From contig CM034238.1 of assembly GCA_019916065.1 (NCBI GenBank), positions 35,370,402 to 35,434,401 of the forward strand: 64,000 nt of DNA, in the 5' to 3' direction. The notes under the pieces were generated by a model. The model was not told where the DNA came from and did no database searches. It saw only the letters and a list, made by a program, of their open reading frames with translations. This document shows positions 28,962-41,252 of this stretch, one piece after another; position 1 is the first letter of the stretch; the number at the start of each line of letters is the position of its first letter. The position numbers and the translations under genes are program-made. This DNA comes from Vitellaria paradoxa. Its lineage: Eukaryota > Streptophyta > Magnoliopsida > Ericales > Sapotaceae.

Positions 28962-31900
28962 CTTTGGGTTCCAGCTTGCCCACTTTGACTTCCAGCTTGC
29001 CCACTTCTTGTTCGAGCAGTCTCAGCCTGAGCAATTCCACTCTGAGCAGATGATGGCATGATAGTTTTGTTGGCTACAACACAAACATAGTTTAATGAAA
29101 ATTAATTAATTTCTATGAAAGTTAAATATTCTACACAAGCAATGCTCCTACTAATTCATTTACCTACTTGTAAATAAGATTTACTTCGAGTGTGGTATCC
29201 CTTAGTCGAAGTAGATGCCATAGCAGGTGTAGGTTGTGTGAGAGAACCACTACCAACTCTGGAAGCATCTTCTCTGGCAGTCTTGAAAAATTTTGTAAAT
29301 GAATTGGTAATATAATCATTTAAATCATTATAATAGCAATAAATATAGCAACAAAATATAATGCAATTAATTTTGTAACTAAACAAACATGACATAACAA
29401 AATAGGCCATTACCTCAACAGTCATTGTTGATGATGTCTTTTTCATTAATTTTGACTTTGGATGTATATTTTCCTTGCAAGACCTTATGTTGTGGCCCCT
29501 TGACAAACATTTTTTACACACCATATATCGATTTGCCCTAGAAACCTTGTTGGGATTGGCTGGTTCATCTACATCCCTTTTTCTCATCTTCTTTGGCCTG
29601 CCAGCTTGTAATCTCACAAAGGAGGGGGGAAATAGCATCCATTCTAGTACACAACCAGTCATGCTTTCCAGGCACAGGATGGATCATTGTATTGTAAGTA
29701 GCCAAGTAGGTCTCTTTCTGATAGCACTGATGAACATATTCTTCCGGAGTTTGCCTATGCATTTAAATGGCACTAATTGCATGCTTACATGGTATGCCAG
29801 TCAAATCCCACATCCTACAACCACAAGTCTTCCTCCTTAAATCAACAGTGTAGGTTGCATTCCCACAATAAACTTCATCTTTCAATTCACCTGCAAAAAA
29901 AGGCAAACAGTTTCTGCCAGCAACTTTATTGTTGTCTAACTTCTGTTGGATTCTTGGACATAAATCTCCATTATGTTTTTCCATTCCCTTCCTTTTAATT
30001 TGAAACCTACTCATCAATTTCCTCCTTATCCATTCCAGCATACTTATGATGGGCTTGTCTCTTGCCTCAAGTATGTAGCTGTTAAAGGACTCATTCAGAT
30101 TGTTAACCAGAATGTTTGACTTGCACCTAATGCTGAAATGAGACCTAGTCCATAATTTTGGATTAATTTTCTTCAACCACTCATAAGCTTTCTTATCCAT
30201 ATTCTCCATTACCAACATTTGACATTCAAACTCCCTAACTGTCCCAGCAGATGCAGCCTTCCAAAGGTAGTCTTTCAACTCTTTCCCTTTAAATTTCTTT
30301 GAGAAGTTGGAAATATGCCTTAAGCAAAATTTGTGCTCAGCATTGGGCATTAGCTCATCAACACTTCCAATGTCATCAATTAGCAGCTCCAAAAACCAAG
30401 TCCAAGATTCCTTATTCTTAGCTTCCACCATAGCAATAGCAAGTGGAAACATATTGTCATTTCCATCCCTAGCAATTGCACTTAACAGCTGCCCACCATA
30501 TAACCTTTTCAAAAAACAACCATCAAGGCCAATGATTGGCCTACAACCATTCAAAAATTCATGAAGCTGAGCTTGGTACCTTACATACATCCTAAGAAAT
30601 GTAGGAGGTAACTCTGGACTTGGTCTTTCAGTTTGAATTTTAATCCAAGTGTGTGGATTATGTAACCTGATAGTAGCAGCATAATCCTCAACCTAGCATA
30701 TTGTTCCCTAATGTCCCCATCAATGGTATCTCTTGCTTTTCGTTTTGCTTAATACAGTTGATTCCTACTTACATCGACAACCAAGTCTCTCTTAATCTCA
30801 TTCTGAAATACAGTAAGACTAATTGAAGGATTGTCTCTTAGCTTCTCCAAATACTTGTTTGATAAATATCTAGAGGTGACAAGGTGATTATGGTATGACC
30901 TCCCACAATTGTGCTTAGGCTGGAGTGACTTTATTTGAAATGTCCTTTCATTGCATAGGAGATGCATGAATTCTAAAGCCACACTCCAGCTTGCAAATGG
31001 CAGTAGCTCTAGTAGACTCATTCTTTATAAATTTCAAATCATAACCTTGTCTCACCTGCCATTTCCTTAAGGCATTCCTAAACACCAAAACATTTTTAAA
31101 CCTCATGCCAACTTTCAAATCAGGATTTGCTATGTCAACCTCTTCATTAAACTTGCATAATGAATTCTATCTCCCTCATGATCTGATCCCTCATGGAATG
31201 TAACTCATTATCAGTCCCATCATCAGACCACCATTGTTCATCTTGTTTCTTTTCATTCTCAGATTGATCACATGTTTCTGCTTGAGCAGAAGTCTTTTTC
31301 TCAGCAAAAATATCATCATTACTCACACCCTCTAAGTCCTCAAGTAACTAACTAGGGTTCGTATCATCATTACAATCACTATTATTATTACCAGGAACAT
31401 AGTCTTCATCCTCTGAACTGTCTTCTTCTTCAACTTCTGCAGACTTATGGTCCAGACCACTAGCATGAGATATATCACTTTCTTGACAAACCTCACTGAT
31501 TACTGCAGGAGTCTCCTCAGCCGCATAAGGTTGCTCAGCTGCAGGAGTCTCCTCACTTATAGGACTCTCCTCATCCACTGTAGTAGGAATCTATCCTCTA
31601 TTTCAGTTTCAACTACTGGACACTGACTAGGGCTGGGCCTTCTATTAATAATGGTTTTAACCCCTTCAACGGTGTCCCATCCTTCCCTAGAACCTGTAAT
31701 GGTTCTGGTTCATTACCTTTCACAACATACATAACAATTACTGAAAGTCCAACATAATAACTAACCATTTCTAAAACATCTTTGTCACTTTTAATTTCTC
31801 GTAACCCCTCACTTAAACCCATCCTAGGTATTCTATAATACATTAGGCTAGTGCATGGGTAACCTCTATCTAGAAACAAGCACTGTAAATCAATAAAATT

Positions 31901-31996
31901 GAGATAATCTACATCGCACTTGTCTGAATATTCAACAGTGCCCCCACTATATATGGTCCCCCGCGGAGTCACTTTAAAGCATCCACCAAGATGCAA
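28962..31996 (-). pseudogene. MULE transposase (MuDR family), broken
   Basis: In order on the - strand: a PB1-like N-terminal region (31996-31613; LHLGGCFKVTPRG, YSGGTVEYSDKCDVD); an acidic linker (31578-31348); a MuDR DNA-binding region (about 31130-30780; MRFKNVLVFRNALRKWQVRQ); the transposase core (30590-29763; LDGCFLKRLYGGQLLSAIA, WTWFLELL); a SWIM zinc finger (CGCRMWDLTGIPCKHAISAI); a GRPKKMRKR motif with a zinc knuckle CKKCLSRGHNIRSCK (about 29595-29480); and two short 3' exons (introns about 29282-29413 and 29074-29157). Frameshifts or stops lie near 29.6, 30.68, 30.75 and 31.0-31.1 kb. The core runs from IDDIGS directly to VDELMPNAEH, so the usual segment with the second catalytic Asp (…SDxQKGL…) is missing. 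Confidence 0.88.
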
Positions 31997-32546
31997 CTCA
32001 ATGTTTTAATATCAGTCATCCCTGTATGAACCAAAAAATTTTTGTCAGTATATTGCCAAACCAATTTATTAATTCAAAAAGGTAAATTTTTTAGTCAGCA
32101 AGGTAAAGCAAATAGGGACTTCAAGGCAACAGATACCCCACATGGGCCCATGTGGGTGTCCTCTATCCCCTACATTTATCTCCAATCGACAAAGAAAATG
32201 GCAATTTCAAAAGCAAAAAGTCACATTTGACAGCACACCATTCCAATATCATATATATATATATATACACTAACTACATATACACACATACCTTTGGTTG
32301 ATAAACTTCAATCAATGGGCCCTTTTGAGTAGCTTGACAACAAGAAATCGTAGAACCCTACTCTTTTCCCCTTCAATCTCTCGATAATACCTTTGTTTGC
32401 CAGGATCGAAACCCTTTCTCAAAATCGGAACAAGCCCTAGCCTTCGTACTGTGAAACTTTTCGAAGTATAGTGAAAGGGACTGATCGATTTGGGGTTTTA
32501 ACTTTATAAGGGGTATTTTGGTCGTTTTATCACTAAAAGTAACGGC
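31997..32546 (-). other. MULE region between transposase and right TIR
   Basis: Probable 5' UTR and intron of the transposase. The N-terminal PB1-like frame has stops just upstream of 31996, so the start codon likely lies in a separate exon here, but I cannot place it. An AT microsatellite lies at about 32251-32268. Confidence 0.45.
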
Positions 32547-32658
32547 GTCAGATGTTGCATTTTGGATAACAGTAGAGGGGGTGTAAGTGTATAATACTGA
32601 AGTTGAGGGGGTGTAAGGATAATCGACCTATGTACAGGGGTACAAAGGCAATTAACCC
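32547..32658 (-). repeat. MULE right terminal inverted repeat
   Basis: Reverse complement of the left repeat, with about six differences confined to the outer third; the inner 70 bp (CTCAACTTCAGTATTATAC onward) are identical. Probable promoter for the transposase, which starts near 32.0 kb or in an upstream exon. Confidence 0.93.
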
Positions 32659-34095
32659 TTAAAATTTTTATCAAGCATCAATGATTTCACAAAAATATGA
32701 TCAGTTTTATTAGTTTTCGAAATAAAATCAAAATTCACCTAACTAGTCATACATAAATTCTATCTTTCCTTTTTAGTTCGATTTCTTTCATTTTATTGTT
32801 TTAATTTGATTCAAGATATTTATAGAAGTTTGTTCTTCTATGCAGAAATCGTTAGAAAAATGCTAGGATTTTGCTAAATCATTGCACGGAACAAATAAGG
32901 ACCAAACCAAGAGAAAAGAAGCAGAAAAAGATAGAGAATGGAATCTAGACATCATTAGGCAGTGTGCGCTGGACTTCCATACGTTGTTAGAATTTCTCCT
33001 CTTTTTACCTAGCTTCTTACAGCAAAATTTTAGGGTTTTTAGGATATTCTATGATTATCCATCTTGTATTCTAATTTGAGACAGCTATTTTTGATATTTT
33101 CTTTAGTTTCTTTATAGTTTTTCTTCATTTAGAGAGCATTCTTTTAAAGTTTTTTACATTGAAGTTTTGATTACGTTTGGATTACACAGCTTTTTGAGTG
33201 CATGTGCAGAAATTTTTTTTCCTTCAATGAAGTTTGTCTTTCTTCCCTTTACCTGTAACTGTTGTTTTAATTTCTTTATAATGCTAGATTATTTTTCTTT
33301 TTCTTGATTCAATCCATCGATAACGGGTGGGATCTTGTTCTTGCATGTGTTTAAACCCTAGCATGCAATGTGAACTTGCATGCTAGGATTTCTAGATCTT
33401 ACTTTCTAATGTTTTCAAAACCTTTGAAAACATATGTAGCTGATTATATTTACTTGAAATCACTGATAACTACATGTGATTAAAACCTTCAAAATACTTT
33501 AGGAATATAAGAAACAAATCTAGACCAAAGATGATATAACGAAAATATATTTCTAATTTTTCTATCCTAAACATGATTTTAAAACTATGTTTTGGATCTT
33601 TTGGTTTTCACAAAAACATCTTTATGGTCTACTTTTCCTAAATGTGAATCTTAGACTGAGTAGTTTGCCACATTCGTTGTAAGGGCAAGAGATCCACCTG
33701 AATTTATAGGTTGGATCAAGATCTTTCATTATTTGAATACCTAGTCTTTATTGCTTTCATTGTTTTAATTTAGATTAATTTTGAATCTTGCTATTTCATT
33801 TATTAGAGTAGAAGCAAATTTAATTTCTTGAACTTTAGTTAGTTTAATAATTGCAATTTAATTTACTTGTTTGGTAGGTAGTTTAATCAACCCATTCAAA
33901 ATCGAAACCCATTTGTTTTTTTTTTTTTTTTTGCTTTTAATAAGAAATTAGTAAGTAGAATAACTTAGAAAACCCTATTATTCATTCTCATGGTTCCCTG
34001 TGGATATGATCTCGTCTTAGCAGGTAAAACTATATCACACGCCTTTATACTTGGGGGTTAATTCAACTATGATATTGCAAGGTGGTTAAGTTTTT

Positions 34096-37000
34096 GGCAC
34101 CATTGTTGGGGAATTTCTATAATTTTATTCCTTAGGGTAATTTTAGGTTACTCTTCAGGTCTTAAAAAAAATTATATTTTTTCTTCTAACGTCTAGAAGC
34201 CGTCTTCTTCTTCAGTTTATGAACGCTTGGGAATGGGGGGAATCAGGTAGATTAAGGCATTCTAACTTGGTGAACCCAGTCTTTGTACCCTCAGGCCCCT
34301 TAGTCAATCTCACTTCTACTTCTTCTTCACCTCCTACACCATAAATGACCAGCAGGAACAATAGAAGAGATGACTAAATTCTAGGAGCTAACAACAGGCA
34401 ACCCCAGGCATCTCCTGCGAGGTTACTAAGAGACTAGTTGTAATAATCTAGGCACATGCCTGAATCATGCATGGTTTGGCCTAAGAACCAACAAACTTTT
34501 AACTTTAAGCCCAAGATGATCCAACTTCTCCTTATCTTCCATGATATAGATTCTGAAAGTCTTTATGATCATCTTAATAGGTTTGTAACATTTGTGTGAC
34601 TTTCAGTGACCAAACCTGTCCCATAGATCTTGTCTTTCTTAAACTTTTTCTATTCTTGTTAAAAGATAAGGCAACTAGGTGGTTTGAACTCCTTTAACCT
34701 AACTCTATACACACTTGGGACGATATGCATGTAAATTTCTTGAAAAAATTCTTTTCACCTCATAGAACTGATGCCATCTAGTGTCAAATTTCAAACTTCA
34801 CGTCGTAATCGGGAGAGACATCTTACTAGTGTTAGGAGAAGTTCAAAACTCTCCTTCACTCATGCCCTCACCATAATCTTGACTTGTGGTGGATAATCAG
34901 CAAGTTCTATAACTCCCTACCTTCATAACCTAAGCAGTTTATGAAAATGATGTGTAAGGGAGGTTTTTATAACAAATCACTCGAGCAGGCATATGAGCTC
35001 TTTGATTTCTTGGCAGAGAATGCTCAAACCTAGGATAAAATTGGAACTTAACTTAACAGGACAACAAACGACACTGCAAAAGGTATACATCAGCTAAATG
35101 AGGCTAATGATTTAAAGGCGAGGTTAGCTACCCTGTCTCATGAAATTGAAACCTTAAAGATTAAAAGAAATACTCCAGTCATCGTTGAACGAATTGCAGT
35201 TGTCTATTGCTGGTAAATTGGCGATAGTCCAAGGTCATAGAACTGATGACTATCCAAGATAACTCCTTGTGTAGAGAGGGTGAGTGCAAAAATCAACCTG
35301 CGAAACTTTCGCATCATGCGATAAAACCAATTCCTGCCATCATAACGAGGACCAAATCAAAGGGAAAACCCTTATTTTGAGACTACAATTTGAGCTGGAG
35401 AGAGCCATTCCAACTTAAGAAGCTGGAGGAAATGATGGGGCACATTGCCTTAATAATACTAACATTACTCTATACCACCATCCAATACCCTAAAGCTCCA
35501 TTCTATTACTGTAGGACTAGCTCAAAGAAGGGGAACCCGCAACCAAAAATAATTATGCTATCCCCCTAGAAAAGGTCCTACCAAGGAGACAGTTCACAAG
35601 TCCATGAACACACAGTCTACACTGTGTGCTTAGAACAACAGGGCAATTGGATTGATATAACACTTAGTTGACTCTTTGACTCAGTGCTTGAGCATACAAG
35701 CGAAAAGCCAATTCTTGAGTAACCTCAACCTAATCCAAGTGCCCAAGCAAGCCAGCTAAAGGATATTTCAAGGCACTGGAGAAAGTTGAATGGGTGTAAA
35801 CCATCACGACATTTAGGAGTGGTAAAATCATTGATAAAACCATTTCCCATAGGGAGGTTGAACCCAAGGAAGATTAGGACTTAAGCAAATATCGAAAGAT
35901 AAAAATTAGATGGAAAAACTTAATTCAACATCAGCATCAGACAAGAAGAAGTTGAGAAAGAAAGAGAGAAAGAGAAGAATGGATTAAACTGGTGGCACCA
36001 ACCAGGAAATATGTCCCTAAGCCACCATTTCCTCAGAGACTTATTAAGCTGGAAAAAGAATCTCAGCAGCAGAAAATGTTGCAGATGTTTAAACAAATCA
36101 AAATTAACATACCTCTATTGATGCTATTAAACAAATTCTCTTGTATATGAAGTTTTTAAAAGAGCTATGCACGATGAAGAGGGGATTGAAGTGAAGGAAA
36201 AAGCATTTTTTACTGAGCAAGCAAGTGCAATTCTCCAATGTCGTGTTCCCCTGAAATACAAGGACTCAAGATGTTCTACAATTTCGTGTTACACTAGGAA
36301 GAATCATATGGATTAAGGATTGCTTGACTTGGGTGCAAGTTTGAACTTACTGCCTTACTTAGTTTATAAACAATTGGGTTTAGAAGAACTAAGCCCACAC
36401 ATGAGACTTTACAATTGGCAAATAAGTCAATCAAAATCCCATGTGGCATACTGGATGATGTGCTAATTAAGGTTGGAAAACTTCTATTTTCTAGTGGACT
36501 TTATCATCTTAGATACTTAACCTTTGACAAGTATATCAGCCCCCGAACCAGACATCGATCATTTAAGGAAGACCTTTCTTTACAACAACTAATGCACTTA
36601 TCAATTATAGGAATGGTTAGATGAAAATGTCTTTGGGGAATATCACATTCAAAACTAGCATATTTAATGTTAGTAAACATCTAAGAGAAGTGTCTAATGT
36701 TCAGGTGGTACATTTAGTGGAAACTATTATGCAAGAGTATGTGGATCATAAATTCATAGAAAATCTCCTTGAAAGAGCAATATATTTTAGTGATGAGAGA
36801 CTGTCATGAGAACTTGAAAGTGACGCTATGGGAACCATTTTCGACTAGTTGGACATAAGCCTAGTGATGTCTATAGGTAACTGGGTCCCTGCATTTGAAA
36901 ATTAGAATTATTTGAGAAGAAGGTAGAACCCTCTGTGCTTAAAGCACCTAAACCTAAGAGAAAATAGTTACCTACCCACTTGAAGTATGCATTCTTCGAG

Positions 37001-37965
37001 GAGATGAGACATACCCCTTAGTGATGTCGGTAAAACTCACAGCATTATAAGAAACTCAATTGTTAGATCTTTGAAAAAGCATAGAAAGGCATTGGGATGG
37101 ATTGTAGCAGATCTATCCAGCATAAGCCCTTTACTTTGCACTCACTATATCTATTTGGAGGAAGATGCTAAGCTAGTATATCAAATGCAAAGATGCCTAA
37201 ATCTAAATATAAAAAAACAGTAAAGGTAGAGGTCCTCAAGCTTTTGGATGTAGGGATCATCTACCCTATTGTTGATTCTAAATGGGTAAGCCCTATGTAA
37301 GTGGTACCAAAGAAAGCTAGAGTGATAGTGGTTAGAAATGAGCTTAATTAATTGGTACCCACTTGCATTCAAACTGGATGGAGGGGACGTATCAATTACC
37401 AAAAACTCAATTTTGTCACAAGAAAAGATCCTTTCCCTTATCGTTTCTAGACTAAGTTCTTCAGAGAGTTGCTGGACATGTATATTGCTGCTTTCTCGAT
37501 GGTTATTCAGGGTATAACCAAATAGAGGTTACCTTGGAGGACCACTCTAAAACTACTTCCGCTTGTCCCTTTGGCACTTTTGCATACAAAAGAATACCCT
37601 TTAGCTTGTGTAATACGCCAACCACCTTTTAGTGCTACATGCTAAGTGTTTTTAGTGAGATGATGGAAGACCTCGTAGAGATGTTTATGGATGATTTCTC
37701 AGTCTACGATGAATCTTACGAGCAATGTCTAAAGAACTTGAAATGAGTGCTTACAAGTTATGAAGAGCGAAACCTTGAGCTAAACTAGAAAAAATGTCTT
37801 TTTATGGTGGCACAAGGTATCGTTCTAGGGCACATAGTTTCAAAATCAAGCATTCAAGTCGATTAGGTTAAAGTTAAGTTGATTTAGAAACTAACTACCC
37901 ACGCAATGTCTGGGATATTCGTTCATTCTTGGGGCAAACTAGTTTTTACTGACGCTTGAGCTTGA
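34096..37965 (+). pseudogene. Athila-like Gypsy internal region: gag, protease and RT remnants
   Basis: After the PBS-like sequence come many short broken frames. Gag remnants are at about 34470-34830 (FNFKPKMIQLL, then the TRWFESLPPNSIHTW-type segment, out of frame). Protease is near 36310-36380 (LLDLGASLNLLPY; compare LDLGAS). Reverse transcriptase is at about 37190-37760 (DVGIIYPI.DSKWVSP, DFSVY-like YxDD region at about 37690). Stops occur every few dozen codons. No integrase or 3' LTR is recognised; the remnant fades at about 37.96 kb. The order and motifs fit the Athila lineage. Confidence 0.75.
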
Positions 37966-38504
37966 GCATAAAATACCTTAGTTCAAAATATATTTATATA
38001 TTTTAAAAAAATATATTTTATTATATTTTAGATCAAAACGAAGTCTTTTTGTTTTAATTAAGCTATTTGCGAGCTAATAATGAGCCCAAATTATTTTTGT
38101 CGAGGTGAATTTGAGTAAGTTAAAACTTCACTTAACTTAATCCACCCCGATCCATATTTCATAGTAATTTTAGGTATATAAAGATTTGATTATTTATTAT
38201 TATCATTAGTAATAAACAATGTAAACAACGATAGACTTAAAAACTTTTGTAAAAGTGGGTCAAGATAATTTTTTTTAATATTTTTAAAAGATAAGGTAAT
38301 ATTTTCAAAATTTTAGAATAATTAATACTTCATATACTAACATAAATATTCCAAAACATGAAAAGAATATAAAAATATTTTACAAACTTTGAGGGGATTG
38401 TGTCTATGTTGCCTCTAGTTCCGCTAGTGACTATAGAATATGAAGTGAAGGAAAAGAAAGGCGGCTATAATTTTGAAATTTTATCAGCGTGAGAGCAACA
38501 TTTA
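37966..38504. other. AT-rich DNA with no recognisable feature
   Basis: No coding family, terminal repeat or RNA gene is seen between the Athila remnant and the MITE. Confidence 0.5.
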
Positions 38505-38641
38505 AGGTGTGTTTGGAGTTACAAAATTCAAAATATCTCTACAAATGTTTATAAAATTTAATTTTTTTACTCACTGCATAAATTACGAGACTAATATTTT
38601 TATAAATTTATGCTAATTTTTATAACTCCAAACAACTCCTT
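38505..38641. mobile_element. Small MITE, about 137 bp
   Basis: The ends are inverted repeats: left AGGTGTGTTTGGAGTTACAAAA, and right, as complement, AGGAGTTGTTTGGAGTTATAAAA. The interior is AT-rich and non-coding. The size and TGTTTGGAGTTA end resemble hAT-like MITEs common in plants. The target duplication is uncertain. Confidence 0.6.
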
Positions 38642-38715
38642 ATAATTGGGGTAGTCCCCTTGTTAAATTTGATCATTTATATATTTGATTTCTGCAATGC
38701 TGTCTCTTTTAATGA

Positions 38716-38910
38716 TTTTTTTTTTTTTGGTGACCTAGAACCACCACTTGAATTGGAGCTGAACGGGTAACCTGGGATACTCGAACCCGCTTGCAAGGCT
38801 CGAGCATCAGATAAGAGAGGACAGAAACAATTCAAGACTTTCAAATTTACGAATGGTCCTAAACAAATCTTGTACCGCCAAGCTAGCTTGGCGGATTTAG
38901 TTGGATATAC
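38716..38910 (-). mobile_element. tRNA-derived SINE
   Basis: On the - strand it has a box A-like region (TAGCTTGGCGGTACAAG, about 38890-38870) and a perfect box B, GGTTCGAGTATCC (within 38774-38788). It then has a unique body ending GGTGGTTCTAGGTCACC and an A run of about 12 (T run at 38719-38731 on the + strand). This is the layout of a pol III SINE. A clear target duplication was not found. Confidence 0.72.
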
Positions 38911-39765
38911 CACTTAATCAACATCGTTGGAGTGGGTGCCTTTTTTAGGAAACAACAAAACATAAAGGAGATTCAAAATTGGAAGCTAACCTTGAGCAAT
39001 TGGAAAATGGAGAGCAAAGCAAACAAAGTGCTCTGTGATCTGTCAACAAAGAATTAAGCATAATTTAGTACAAAGAAATGAAATGGCTTTATCGGATGAC
39101 AATTGTGCCTTTCATAAATTTATAATTTATATCAACTTATGTTTTATTTATATCTTGATGGAGAATATTCCTGATACCTGAACTACGAAGTCGAGTATAA
39201 TAAGAAGGAACATAGTCCAAGGCAAGTTGTTCGGTTAGGCTTCAGCATGCTTGGACCAAATGAGACACTACCCCAAGGATAATCCCTACAATACTTGGTG
39301 GGATTCTCACCTAGAATCTTGTCGTCCCTAGCAATATGGATGTAACTGCCAATTCTGTCCATATGGGATATATTTTTGGCAATTCAAGATGTGAAAAATG
39401 GGAAAAAGGGTACATTCCCATAACGAATGGGAATCCTCTTAATTATCTCATCAATGGATCAATATAAAAAGAGAATTTTCATCACAAAGAGGTATGACAC
39501 TTTTCATTATAAACAAAACTATGTCAAAATACCTTATGATTACTAACTTAAGCATCAAATGTTTTTAGGCGGGTACCACACTGGTGTATTAAGTCGTAGG
39601 TTGCATTTTCCCATATGGGTAAAGACTATCAAATTACTGAAATTATCAGTTGGCACCATCTGTGAAAACGAAATTCCTGTTAACTTTCATGGTCCAAACC
39701 AGATTCAGAATAATAACTTAACCACCAATAATGGAAGGCCAAAATAGTAATCAAGACGGTGACAG

Positions 39766-41070
39766 GATGGCTGCTGTAGAGTGGCAAATCACTAAGATGA
39801 TGGCTAATGTATAGGCGTAAATGGTGGATGTCCAAATGCTAATCACCCAAAACCAACAGTTACTCCAGCAAATACTAGCCATCTCAAAGGTTTCGCCACT
39901 ACCAGCCCAATTAGTAGACAAGAGAAACAACGGTATAGGTAATGGGATTGTTGTCGAGAATAGAAGGCCCAATGGACAGATAGGTAAACCTTAGTGAGAG
40001 GAGAGTATAGCTAACATTGAAGATAGAGTAGTTAGTCACATCGATCCTCCGCGCTTTGAGGCGATAGGTGAGAGATCTGAGATGTTGCAACCTAAAATGA
40101 TCAGATTAAGGCTCTATAAGCCCAGATGGCAGGCGTTCTCGCTGTTGCAAAGACCCTAAACGTGGTTGATGATCTGGTCAGTAAGACTGGCTCACTGTTC
40201 ACACCAAAAATAATGAGTTCCCCAGTCCCACTGAAGTTTAAGATGCCTTTAATGGACACTTTTGATGGAACCAAGGATCCACTTGATCACTTGGAAACCT
40301 ACAAGGCCCTAATGCACTTACAAGTAATCTTAGATGAAATAATGTGCAAAGCATTCCTAGTTACACTCAAAAGATCAGCATGAATATGGTTTACTAAGAT
40401 TAAATCAGGGACGATTAGTAGTTTTACTTAATTAAGTAAACTTTTGATGGGAAACTTAATTGGCAATCAGAGCCAATGGAAACTAACAACCCACTTGCTG
40501 ACCATTAGGCAACAGAAGAACAAATCCCTAAGGGATGTTGTGAGTTATTTCAATAAGAGTTGCTTGAGATGAATGAAGTAGATGATAAAGTGGCGACCAC
40601 ATTTTTATGAGCAGACTGAGACACCTCGGTTTATGGCCTTGCTAGTGAAAAAATCATTTATTGATGCAGCAGAGCTAATGCTTCACGCTCAAAAACATAT
40701 GATGTGGAGGGAGCTAGATGCAGAAAGTGACTCGTTCAGACAAGAAGAGGTAGAATAACTCCAAGGACAACTGTGACTCTGAGACCCATAAAGGTTCTAG
40801 GATGGCAGATAGGTCAGGAAGAGATAGGAATCGATATGATTTCGATCACAATTTTACCTTTCTAATAACAAAATTGGAGAATATCTTGTATGAGATATGG
40901 GATGACCCTATACTAAGATTGCTGACAAGTTAAAGACCCAACTGAGAAAAGGTCTCGAGTGAAGTATTGTTTGTTCCATCAAGATCATGGCCATGACATC
41001 GAAGACTATTATGATCTGACGAGACAGACAGAAGAATTGATCTAAAAAGGTAGATTAGGAATGTTCAAAG
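39766..41070 (+). pseudogene. Gypsy gag remnant
   Basis: The best-preserved block is 40126-40383 with KFKMPLMDTFDGTKDPLDHL and KALMHLQVILDEIMCKAF, the typical plant Gypsy gag start. It continues in shifted frames (VWFTKI-like, SLRDVVSYFN, AELMLHAQKHM) to about 40740. A basic/acidic tail follows. Several stops and frameshifts are present. Confidence 0.82.
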
Positions 41071-41252
41071 CTGGTCGTGGCTATGATAGACTAGCCAATT
41101 GAAGAACCCTCAATTGAAAGGATCCAGATTGTGACTAACAGAATTAACAACTAATGGGGGAAATAAGAGCGATCTTAGGAGGATTTGTAGGAAGAGGCAA
41201 ATCCTCCTTAGTAAGGAAGCAGCACGTTTGAGATGTCCGAACAGAAAGGGAA

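Larger units (their letters stand above)
26857..32658. mobile_element. Mutator-like element (MULE), 5.8 kb, complete ends
   Basis: Terminal inverted repeats of about 112 bp (26857-26969 and 32547-32658) begin GGGTTAATTGC and are nearly identical for most of their length. They are flanked by a perfect 9-bp target duplication TTAAAATTT (26848-26856 and 32659-32667), the size diagnostic of the Mutator superfamily. Inside are two convergent genes: a GRF zinc-finger gene read rightward from the left end and a MULE transposase read leftward from the right end. The long repeats and perfect duplication point to a fairly recent insertion, yet the transposase is broken. Confidence 0.95.
26130..34095 (+). 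mobile_element. LTR remnant of an Athila-like Gypsy element, split by a Mutator-like element
   Basis: The left part (about 26130-26856) has an LTR-like segment with caagtgcacgagtagtcg. The right part (about 32668-34095) ends in the typical sequence just before a Gypsy primer-binding site. At 34096-34120 the sequence TTTTTGGCACCATTGTTGGGGA resembles the Athila-type PBS (usually TGGCGCCGTTGCCGGGGA). The duplicated TTAAAATTT shows that the two parts were contiguous before the MULE inserted. The left LTR end is not sharp and no partner LTR was found. Confidence 0.6.
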
